From Volvox africanus (taxonomy: Eukaryota; Chlorophyta; Chlorophyceae; Chlamydomonadales; Volvocaceae), in contig BSDZ01000086.1 in NCBI GenBank assembly GCA_030268105.1, forward strand, positions 3,736,501-3,800,500: a stretch of DNA of 64,000 nucleotides, written 5' to 3'. The notes beneath the pieces are model-generated. The model had not been told where the DNA came from and searched no databases. It was given only the letters and a program-made list of their open reading frames with translations. This document shows, in pieces, positions 1 through 10,800 of the stretch (positions are counted from its first letter, which is position 1; every line of letters starts with the position of its first letter). Made by a program: the position numbers and the translations under genes.

Positions 1-3000
1 CTCACCAAATCATATGCTCGGTAGGGCTTCACGCGATCTTCGAGTCGCCATCCGTACACCCCATCGCCGTATACCAGAACCCTGGGGCAGCAACCAGTCG
101 GAAAGTCGGATGAAGGTCTCTTTTGCCGTACAAGGGTGCAAAGGGGACAAAGGCCTGGCGACTGTTCTCAATCCCCTGAGTTGGGGTCAAACTGCATTGG
201 GATCCAAACCACTTCCATACGAATCGGACATACATGCAATCACCAGGACCGTTCATGACCCGCAGGCCCCACCACTCTCCAGCAGGGTCCACGACGCCAT
301 CACCACTAGTTTCACATCATGAACGCGTTTTGTGTATTGAGTTCCCCAGCCCCAGCCCCGGCCCCAGTCCCCCCTTTCGGGTCGTGGATTCGGTAAACGT
401 CTCCACCGAATATGCGCTCCATTAGTCCCTCCTGCTTCTCAAATCCTCGATCAATCACTCAGGGGGAACTAGGGGACTGGGCAACGCACCACGAAGGGCA
501 AATCACCCTTCCACGCACCTCTCCAGCCCGGCATCCACGCACACCTGCGCCGCCCAGGCCGCCCTCCGTCCCAGACGCGAATGCAGCACCACCACGTCAC
601 AAGGGCCCGGCCGCGGCGTTCCGTACCGCCGCAAGAACTCCCCGGGGGGCAGTGCCAGGGCTGCTGCGAGCTCGTCCGCTATCGCGTGGGTTGCATGGAG
701 GCGGCGAACCCATTAGACACACGGGCTGGGTCAGGTCAGGTCAGGTCAGGTTTTCCCCCAATATCTGGTGGCAGTGGATGAAAACGCCCGAGTGCGTTAC
801 TGGGGTCCCACGCGCCCGCCCGCATTGCAGTCGGACGCAACGATGGATGAGGGGTGAGGGGTGAGGGGTGCGAGGAACACGCAGCGCAACTCGGGCTCCC
901 CTGCCGGAGAGAGGTACGCCTACGGAAGTTGCCTCGATGTGTCTGTGACACCCCCGTTGGCGAGGAAGCGCCACTACGTACGCCTTGACCTGACTGATAC
1001 TATGGCCCACACGATATACCAGCACTTAGAAAATCCCGGCGTTTAAAGGGGACTATTAGCCCCTTCCTTGGGAAATTTGAAATGAGACTACACCCGAATG
1101 CATCGAGTCGCGAACAGGTCTGGACCCCGATGCATGATGGTACCTGGGATGTTAACTGTGCCCCGGATCGCGCCGTACGACAGCCGCTCGTCAGGCCGCC
1201 GTACGTCCAAGACGAGTGACGGCACGAAGAAGCGCGGCTCAGGTCCCAGTTGCAGCATCAGCCACAGCGCATGTCGACTGATACTGGGCAAGCGGGGCCC
1301 GCTAAGTGAGGTACTGGCGAAGAAGTCCGCGGAGCCAACCCACGTGCCCACCCTGCAGGGGAGTGCGGGATGGGTTTGGTTCGGTATGCAGGCATGCAGC
1401 CACAAGTTGGGCAGATGTTCGCTACGCGAGAGTCCGTTCGCATGAGGCGACGAGGAGTCGACGATGCATGATGGGTGCTGAATTCCAGATCCAGATGACA
1501 TGTGCAGATGCGGACGGGGAGGAACGAAACCGGCCCCTGGCAGTGGTGTAATGGCGGTGGTGGGAGCGCTAGTGGTGGTTGTCTCAAATGACACCAAACT
1601 CTACAATGCGATGGTATGCGAGCTCATGTGCAGTGACCGCTCTCCCCGGAGTGCACAATCCTCATCCCGCTTCCGGACTAAGCGACCTCAACAGCCTCGC
1701 ATGGAAGCCCCAGTCCCCCCTTGTCCGAACAAGTGGGGAGAGCGGCCTTCCTTCGAGCATCTCATTATCAGTGCTCCCAACGTACCTGCTGAACCCCGCC
1801 TTCGCTGCGGCCGCCGTCACTACTTCGACCGCGCGGCCGCTACCCCCCAGCACCACCAGCAGTCCGTGACGCGGTGGATAGGGCAACAGAGCCATGCTGG
1901 CAGCCCCCGCCGCCCCCGCCGCCGTCGCCGTCGTGGCAGCAAGCGCATACCCGGCCCCGCTAATGCATCCAACGAAGCCCTCCGCTGCGCCAGCGGCGCT
2001 GCTGGCATGATGCCCGTTAAGCCGGCTCCCGCTCCCGTCGCCCGCACAGCCACCGGGAACCGACGCATTGGCACGTGCGGGCTGAGGCGAACGCCGTCCT
2101 CGTATACCGCTATTGCCATTACTGCCATCCCGAAATACGGGCGAGCCGTGTGAGGACACATGTAACAAATGCGGGTGGACGCAAGCGGTGGCCTCTGGGG
2201 AAGCAGCAGCGGTGGCCGCCGCGCGTACGAGCTCCATGCGCCAAGCCTCCGCACTGGCCAATGCTCGCACCCAGGCAGTGACTGCGGGCGCAGCGAAGGC
2301 ACGGTTAGGTCTTAGGGGAGGACAAGCCGGGTATTCGTACACCATCACCATCAACACCATCACATGTGCTCTGCGTGTGGGAGCCACGGGGGAGAGGAAA
2401 GGAGAGGAGAGGACGAAGTCACAAACACCTGGGACATAACCCTGGGGCCCGCCACGCGCATATCGACATGTCCATAAATGTCCTGATGCTCTCCACTCTA
2501 AAATTTCTCCTGACAAATACACCCAAACAAAAATGCACGTGCACAGGCGCCAGTCTAACCTCCCCTAAGGCGCCAGCCTAACCTACCGGATCCATGCAGC
2601 TAGCCCCAAGGACGTCTCCCCTTTGGGTCTTTGAAACCCTATTTTCCTCTGTGCATCCGCTGCCCCTTCCGCAGCTCGTCTTCCGGCCTTCCCCCCGGGA
2701 GAGCGCAGCCATGACAGGTGGCTTTGCAACGCGCGCGCACGACAAGAGTTGCTATACTGTGGCCGGCCTTACCTGGCAAACACGGCACAACCCCCGACAG
2801 CTCCGGCGGCGCAATCCGGGTGGAAGGGAAGGATGCGGCAGCTGCAGTGGTCTGGCGGGACGATGCCGCCGTAGTCCCCCCCCATGGGTTTGTGTCCTGC
2901 GCCTGAGAGCTCCCGGAAGTATGATGACCAACACCCCGGGGAAGGTTGCGGGCGGCGGTGGATGCGGAGACGGTGCTGCCGCCGTCGGCCAGCTCAATCA

Positions 3001-3516
3001 CAGCGCATGGGAGGGGCCCCGCTTCAATCTGACGTTCACAGAGGAGGACGGGCGCCGTCGTGAGTCCCATTTGCTGCAACTCATCATCACGCAAAAGTTG
3101 GAGTGACTTAAAAAAAACTTCCTGTCGCTTGCAATCAGCTGAACTCCGCAATCCACGAAGCCCCGCCCGCATTCGGACGTGCTGAAAAAACCCTCTTGAC
3201 ACGGCCGGCTGCCACCCAGGACAAGCAGAATCACACAAGTCGATTGGGCAATATAGCCCCATTGGGCATAACACGAGGTCCCTAACCATTGCTTGTTTGT
3301 TGTACGTACCAGCATACGGATGGCTGTCGCTGTGAGGCGCTGCAGATACTGCGGCTGATCCGCATTGGGGTCATGCAACAGGGTCTCGTCCTCCAGCTCC
3401 TTGCGGCGGGCACGGCGGCGTCCCGCTAGTGCCCTGCCGGTGCGTATCGCCCATGCAGACACGAACACGACAAGGCCCCAGGCCACGGGACCACCGACGT
3501 TGATGACAGCTGGCAT
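1..3516 (-). CDS. Tandem rhodanese-like domain membrane protein (3' end beyond window)
   Basis: Exons on the minus strand: 3516-3310, 3106-2773, 2281-1786, 1352-1144, 678-519 and 81-6; every junction has GT-AG ends and matching codon phase. The donor after position 6 shows that the gene runs off the left edge. The N-terminus has one hydrophobic stretch (about residues 8-25) followed by a basic cluster, so a single membrane anchor is likely. The second domain is a clear rhodanese fold: LVLDVRRPDERL, GAIRGTVNIPADEL, then VVVLHSRLGRRAAWAA and VLVYGDGVYGW, with the spacing of TSTD1-type single-domain rhodaneses. The active-site Cys is replaced by Ser. A first, more divergent copy ends in LLVVLGGSGRAVEVV, with Gly at the Cys position. 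Known rhodaneses move sulfane sulfur through this Cys, so I infer a non-catalytic, perhaps binding, role. The start is the first ATG of the exon that carries the hydrophobic segment. It is divergent to the phosphatase gene at 3956. Confidence 0.8.
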
Positions 3517-3955
3517 AATTCACATATAGGATAACAATAGTAGGCTCTAACAGTCTAGGCTAGTCCAAATGGGCAGCCATGACGCCCACGGGTAACATTT
3601 CTATCATCGGCTTTGCAGCCCGCAACCATGACTCGATTCGTAGAGTTGGAAATGGCAGCACATCAAGCCAAAATACAAGTGCCAAATTCAATGTATAAGT
3701 TCGCAAACTCTCAAAATGATTGCACAAATGGGCAACCGGCGGTTCCGGATCAAGACGGTTGATAATGTTATCGCACTAGAACAATCAATACGCTCGTAAT
3801 CATTTTCTCGACAGAAAGTTGTCGTAAAATATAAGTTGTATACAGCAACAACGGAAATGATATGCTACCATCTCACTCAGATATTCGGAAAGGACCTGCC
3901 GACAAAGCCTCTTTGAAATCTGCCGGAATTCCAAGTGTGAAGGTTACTCCCCACT
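3517..3955. promoter_or_regulatory. Divergent intergenic region between two start codons
   Basis: This 439-bp stretch lies between the ATG of the rhodanese-like gene (minus) and the ATG of the histidine phosphatase gene (plus). It is clearly more AT-rich than the flanking coding DNA and must hold both 5' untranslated regions and both promoters. I see no motif that I can name with confidence. Confidence 0.5.
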
Positions 3956-6900
3956 ATGTCCCCTCAAGCGCATCGGTACCTCCTGGTAATGCGCCATGCG
4001 CAGCGACAGGACGAGGTGGACGAGGGCTGGTGCTTGGCTGCGGCTGCTCGCCCAGGAGGCCGGCCCTGGGATCCCCCTCTCTCCTCCCCTCACGGACTAT
4101 CGCAGGCAGATGGGGCCGCGGATCAGCTTGTCGCTTGGAGTCAGCGCACAGGCGTCCGCATTGTGGCCGTGGTGACGTCGCCCTTCCTAAGGCGAGCTGC
4201 AAATAAGTAACGGCAGCGGAACGGCAGTGGGACTGGCGCACTCAACGCACTTGTTCCCAAGACTGACGGCGGGACTAACATGAACTCGATACCCCTGGAA
4301 AAGGACAAAGTTGTAAAAGACGCAAAACCCGCGGAGCGAAATGTTAACATTAGGGTTGAAGGGAACACGTCGCACATGAGGGGTAGAGTCACAAGCAGAT
4401 AAGTGGCTCTATTCCGACTGCTGCGAAGATTGACGCTTCAGTGACTATGAAGCGTTATGCTGTCACGAGCCATAAAGGCACATGTTTCGATGCTGTGTGT
4501 GCGGTTGCACCCTCCCCTTCCACCTTTCCCAGCGGTATCACGTCTCGTTTATTGGTCTTTCCCCTCCCCCTCCGCCTCCCCCTCCCCCATGCAAACCGAA
4601 CCTATAACTGCCCATATTTGGGTCAACTTTGACCACTCGGCCTACCTCAGGTGCCTACAGACCGCCGCCGCTGCGTGTCGCCGCCTTGATTTACGGCAGC
4701 TGCACGTCAGCTGGGCGGTTTCGGAGGCGCTGTGCCGCATCTCCGGTATTCCCACCGGGCCGCTCCCAGCCTGGATGTGGCCCCGGGTACGGGAAAATCC
4801 AAAGCTAAAGCTATTATCTGACAACAACAATAATGATTATGGTGATCATGATGATGATGGTGACGACGGTGACGGTGGTGATAACGGCAGCTGCAGCAGT
4901 AACGAAATGGGGACCTTGTCTGCAAAGGAGTTTCTGACGGAGCTGGGTGCTGTAGTCATTACCGCGGCCGAGGAGGCCGCAAGCGTTCCGGGGGAGCTGC
5001 AACCAGTTCGGTATCCACGCGGGACGCGAGTGCGACGTGGAAGTGGAGGTGGAGAGGAGCACATTACTGAGGATGCAGGGATGGGCGGAGTGAGGGGCCA
5101 GCAGCAACATATGGATGCCGACCGCCAGATCCTAAAGGTGCGCTCTAACAGCCAGCATTTACAGGCCTCGTACCGTTTGAGGGCACATGTGCGGCAGCGG
5201 AGACCGTCCGGCTCGTAAAGGCGCCTGGTTGGCGTTTACTGGTGGTTAGCCGTTGGAATTGTATAAACAAATCTGCCTGCCTGACGGGTTTCGCTCCTGC
5301 GCCGTGTCGCTCCCGTGTGGCCGCAACCATTCTCCCCAACACCCACCCAACCAGGTGAAGTGCTTGCATCGCAGAGGTAGAAAGCAGTATGATGTCCACC
5401 GGGGGCATATCCTTCACGTCCATTATCCATGTCTCACTCCACAAGCCAACAACATACTTTTCGCCTCCGCTGCTCGAGTCGGTGGTTCTCTGAGCTTCCG
5501 ATCATTTACTTAGCTGCCAAGAGCAACCTCTTCATGTCTTCCCCCGAGGCATACACACACGCATATGTATGGAAGATATGCAATCTCTCGAGCGATGCTG
5601 CCCGGACCCCGCTCCCCGTCCCCGCCCCCGCCTACGTGTGGCTTTTGGCAGGGCTTGGTCGTCACGGTCTTGCCGCCGCCGGTTGACCCCACAGCCTCAC
5701 CATCCGGTGGCGGCCGACGCACTCCCACGAGGCCCGAGATGGCCTCAGCGCAGGATGGCGATGAAACGGCGTGTGATATGATGCAGCCCACCGGAGAGGG
5801 TGGCGAGGGCGGGTGCGCTGCAGGGAGGGCCATCCGTGACGGCCCCCCATGCGGGTCCCCAGGGGCAAGGCGGCGCGAAGCTGCACATGGTCAACATCAG
5901 GTTATGGGGCGCATCGACGTGTGTCGGGTAGGCCCGCAGCAATCCGAGCACTTTGCACATGATCAGGTTGGAGAAACGGCGTTTGACAAGGACGAGCACC
6001 CCGCCGTGCAGGCGGCGGTGCAGATGTATTGTGTACCACATAGCCCAGAGAGCCTTGAGGCGGCGCATGAGCGCTATAGGGCCGTGCTGCGGTGCTTAAT
6101 GGCAACGGCTGCTGTAACGGCAGACGCTGCCATCATGCATCCCTCGGATGCCGGCCGCATCCAGGGCAGTCCAGGAAACGTAGATACCGACCCGGCCTGC
6201 ACCACATCCCTGAAGGGGGGTGGGCAAAAGGAGCTGAGACCACCCTGGCAAGCTTTGTGGCGCGCGGGGACTCTGCGGTCAGTTGACGATCCCGCCGCTA
6301 CCCCAGCGGATGATCATGTGGAGGGAAGCGGTTCAAGTCCCCTCCGCCGCACGCGGTTCAGGGCAGCGAAAGCCCCTGCAGGTATCAGGGAGTCGGACAA
6401 CGATGGCGGGGCCCAGTCACCGGGGCCTACCGCGATGCCTGGCGGCACAGAAGCCACGTCGGGGGCCCTAGCCATGATTACCGCTACCGGCTACCATGGC
6501 GATAATACAACGAGCGGCGTCACGTGCTGCAGGGAGGACCTGAGCAACGGCGACGAGAGCGGCCCCGGGGAGCCTCTCGGGCGGTCCGTGGACCAACTTG
6601 ACTCACCGCCACACAGACATACGGCCCCAACTATGCGACAGCGAGGCCAGGAGCAGCAGCAGCAGCAGCAGCAGGCAGCGGAGGCCGTGCTGGTGATTAC
6701 ACACGGTGAAGCGGTGGCATGTGCTGCTACGACCGTTGCTCCTTTCGTATTAGTGTACGAAGTACGGCATACTGGCTTTGTGGTGCTGGCCATGTGGAAT
6801 AAGGAGGACGGGGAGCAGCCCGCCGGCGGCAAGGATGGCTGCCGGAAGCAGAGCGCGGCGGACGGCAGCTCGGATGCAGTGTGGGAGTTAGTTCCTGACC

Positions 6901-6956
6901 CAGACGGCGACCGAGGCGTTCTGTGGACGGAGACCGAGGCGTACGATAGTTGGTGA
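3956..6956 (+). CDS. Histidine phosphatase (phosphoglycerate-mutase-like) with long insert
   Basis: Three exons: 3956-4191, 4651-5137 and 5652-6956, giving about 675 residues. The start motif LLVMRHAQRQDEVDEGW is the catalytic RHG box, here RHA; it is followed by the RPWDPPLS element seen in UBASH3/Sts-like members. The first junction rebuilds SPFLRCLQTA, the conserved second Arg motif, but only if the donor is GC (AG|GCGAGC), so this is a GC-AG intron. The second intron is GT-AG in phase 0. The C-terminal motif LVITHGEAV supplies the second catalytic His. Between the core elements are long low-complexity segments: an Asn/Asp/Gly run, an acidic region and eight Gln just before the HGE motif. 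Family members usually have 200-300 residues, so well over half of this protein is insertion. The substrate cannot be told from sequence; these enzymes act on phospho-sugars, phospho-proteins or small phosphates. Exon 3 could contain a further unspotted intron. Confidence 0.82.
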
Positions 6957-7256
6957 TTAACATTTTGCAGCGCACCTGCACCTCTGACGATGAAGCGATG
7001 CGGTGCTAGTGCAGGACATTTATATCCTATCCCATCCGTGAGTTGTCAAGCTGGATCAAACAAAAAGGAATCATGTTGATACAATGCGAAGGATGTTGCG
7101 AACTAACGATTGATTGGACAGGTTTGGCAGTTCTTTCACAACGTGTAGGGGAGCTGAGGAGCAACCCCGTGCAAGACATCAAGTACTCGATCCAAGATCA
7201 TTTTGGAGCTTTGGTTTTCTCCGCCGGAACATCGGCACCAGGTGTGGAGTTGATCT

Positions 7257-7261
7257 TGTAA
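7257..7261 (+). terminator. TGTAA polyadenylation signal
   Basis: TGTAA 300 bp after the stop of the histidine phosphatase gene. TGTAA is the usual poly(A) signal in chlorophyte algae. The stretch 6957-7800 otherwise holds the two convergent 3' ends and no gene that I recognise. Confidence 0.6.
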
Positions 7262-7800
7262 TCGGCTCTTTGATGACAACCTTTTGATGGCTGAATGCCC
7301 CTTTCACCCTTCCACCCAACACCTCGCGAAGACCTCATAACCGACAAGCAAGCGCAGAATGCACACGGTCGCGATCGTTCGCTAAGTTGGTCAGCAAGGG
7401 TGCGGAGTGCAGGAGTGCGGAGCTTCCACAGCTCCTGGCCCCCCACATACACTGTGACAACATGCCCCATTTCCGACTTGCAGGGCAGCCTTAGAGGGGT
7501 TTTGCTGACTGGCATCGCTTTGCTTAAAAAATCACGCGCTGGATCCTGTGAAAGTGTTGCCACTTGGGTCGCACAAAATCGCTAGCATACGGTATTATAC
7601 GCAATAAATATATTAATCCTCTTTGCCTTCCCCCGCCTCTATCTCGCGCCGTTTGACCACCTGCCATCTCCTGGCCTGAGCCCCAGAATAGCATGGCGCG
7701 GATGCGCCTAGGTGGATACATTCCGAAACGCGAAAAGCCACCAGCCATTTCGCTAAGCAAACCGGCGGCCGCTTGTCCCGCGTCTTCCGTGGAGCCGCAT

Positions 7801-10800
7801 CTAGATGTCTGCCAGAGCCGCCCGTTGCGCCTTGATCTTGTCTAGCATCCTTTGCAGCACACGGTCTCGGCGCCTGATAGCCACAACCTGAAGGCATGCA
7901 CAGGGGATCAGCCAGTTGCACGTAATTGTAAACAGTTGCGCGAAAGGGAAAGGTTTCGGTTTTGCAGCATACGCGCAGTAGCTGTGTTGCAGCATACGGC
8001 GTTGTCGTATTGGCAATTTCCGCTGGAAAAGGTTTCCCTTCCGAGTGCGGGAGCTCCTCGGGTTTCCCTTACACCACCGGTTTTCCAACGGTTCTCAACC
8101 GGAGCCAGAGGACAGCGCCGCAATTATAATCGTCCCGGGTTCGACCCGGATGCGGTCACTCCAGTGGCCACGATGAAGGATGCAGAACCGGTTCGCGTTG
8201 GGAATGGATTTTAGGTCAAACAGATCAGCGCGTAAGCTCGAGGCAACCAGACGGCAAGGCAACCAGGTGGCAGCACACGATTGCTCAGGTAAATAAGCAA
8301 TTTAGTGTCCTTAAGATTCAGGTCCAGACTGACCCGTGGGTCGCTGGCAGGGTTATTCTTTAGGAGCTCCAGCTCCGATGCGGGCGCCGGCAACTGCTGC
8401 ACAAGTTGAGTGGCCACCCGGGAAATTGCCGGTGAAGGAAGACGAGGCCTGGGAGCCCGCGCTGGGTCCGGCTGCATGACCTGCAGGGTTGGACGTGTCC
8501 AGGTGGAGCGGGAGAGGGCATGGTCGCGTCGTAATTACCGAATAAAAATACGGTAAAGGCCCGAGAGGCAGGCTTAGGATGCAGCTGGTCACGTGGCCAG
8601 TAAGGCCATGTTGAACTTTAAAGGGTACAAATCCGTGAAGGCGTACTGGACAATTGTAAGTGCTTTGCCCCTCCCGCCAACCCATCTGCCCTGATTGCAA
8701 TGACCGCTACAGTGTTGTCTCAACCCAGCAGCAAATAACTTGATCTGCGCTCTCCCGCAGTTGGACTCAAACGATCTTCGACTCACCTGTGCATCCCGCC
8801 GCGACGTCATCCAGCCCCAGGCGGCAGCGGGTGCGTTGGCTGCAGTCGCTCTCCGTCGCAGCAGCGCCAGATCGTCGGCAGAGAAGCGCAGGTACAGCGC
8901 GGGGCCCTCGTCACCCACCGTCGACAAAAAGCGGTACGCCGGATCTGCACCTGCAAAAACATACCGATCGTGTTCGCACATATAAACGAGATGAAGGGTC
9001 GGCTCGACTGGAGTTCATGGAATTTAAGCTCTCTTTGAGATGAGTCCCGCATGCTAATTCTTGATGCGCAACAATGGTGCCACGATCAAGTGATGTGTAA
9101 TAATGCTAGGGGTGACCCGAGCACATGCGGGAGAGCACATGCGCGCGAGGCTGTCTATTGCGGCCCTCGGGCTGTTCCATACCCTCAGTTGCAGGTTACA
9201 GGGCCGTAACTCCCTCCCTCCCATCTTCCATGCGGCCCTAGCCCCAATCCTCGCTGGTTTCACAAACTCTTCGGTTTGTGGCACCTGGGGTCATGGAGAA
9301 AACACCCTCAGGTCTTCATGGCAAACCGCCTGAGGTGCAATAACTTGAGGTTCGTAAAGATGTGTCGCTTATGTGATGTGCCACCTTTCTCCGCGTCGCG
9401 ACAAGCCTGGACCACCTTCCAAGGGCGCTCCGCACCTGGCCTCTCCCAGCGGCCTTCTCCTCGCCCGAACGGCTGCCGCGTGGGGCTGCCTGCCGAGTGG
9501 TGAGGGGGCCTCCAGCCGGTTGGCAGCCTCGGCTCCAGCAGCAGCATATTTCCGGCGTCCAGGTCCACTGGCACCGCACCCGGAGCCAGGCCGGTCCGCA
9601 CCTCGGCCCCAGTAGCACGGCCAAAGTCGATGGCAGGTGCGGAGCGCTGCACCTGTCAACAGGTAACAAACAGGATGCAGTGTGCCCACACCAGACGGGT
9701 GGACAACTTGCTCGGGCGTACTTCCTATCGATCTCTCTTCAGTTATCACCATAGCGCCAGGCTACTCTTAAGGCAGGCAGGCAGGCAGGCCCTTACTTCA
9801 ACACTCATGTAGCGGGCAGAGAAGAAGGTCAATATAGCCGCAACACAATCGCAAATAAAATGCTAGCTATAAAATAATAACCTCCATTGCCATTATATTG
9901 AATAAATACTCAATTAGTTAAAGCCTTCCCCTCTCACAGCCCGACTCACCAGGCGGTATCTCACTCGGTATACGCCCCCATCCAGGTCGCCGGTGGCATC
10001 GTCTCCAATCCGCGGATCAGCCTTCAGCGCCTGATCCCGACTGATCTGGTGGGCCATCGGCACATCCAGCGGCGGCACCAGGTGGCGGCGTACGGCATCC
10101 AACCTGCACCAATACGTACGAACGGCGTCCCCGTTAGGTAAAATGTGTACGATTATCCCAAGGCTTTGTGATTGATCCCTCCCCCCTCTTAGCCTCGCAG
10201 CCATCGCCAAACTCGGATACCAGCGATCTCCTTCAGGCGCCTTGCACATCCTTCCCCTAGCTCAAAGCTCAAAACGTTATTTGCTGTCTTCCGTGTGCGC
10301 CGGTTTCCAGACGAGGGCACTGTAACACTGCGGGAGAGCGCAGGGAGTCACGTACCTTGGCCTGTAGCTGAGCCAGGCGGTAAGGTCCCGGTCGGGACCC
10401 TCTCCAGTCGGATCCACGTGGGCCCGCCCGAGCGCCAAGTTAGGTGGACGGGGCGGCTGGCGGCGGAGACGGTCTCTCGCGGCATCAGGGTCCAGGTCCA
10501 GCAGACGCTGCCCCTCGGATTCACCTGGAGCCCGGAGTTCCAGGGTCAGAGGGGGAATAATGAGCCGTGATAGGGCACTGTCTGCCACATCCGGGTTGTA
10601 ATGGCCAGGACCTGGCTCATGGCTGTAGCGCGGCTGCGGCTGTTGCACTTGTCGTATCGGGCTGAAGGAGACGCCCGGCGCACTGAAACGGTGGATGTGA
10701 CGGCGTTAGGCTTCGGAGTTTCAAGAGGGATATAGTTAAGTGAACAGTGGGAGGAACATAGTATAGTACAGAGCGACATTTATCCAGGTAAACACACCTT

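Noticed and set aside
6325..6352. GGTTCAAGTCCC resembles a tRNA T-arm
   Set aside because: It sits inside the third exon of the histidine phosphatase gene and no cloverleaf can be drawn around it.
8128..8156. GGGTTCGACCC resembles a tRNA T-arm / B box
   Set aside because: No matching acceptor stem, anticodon arm or A box is found in the preceding 70 bp; it lies in an intron of the PG-rich repeat gene.
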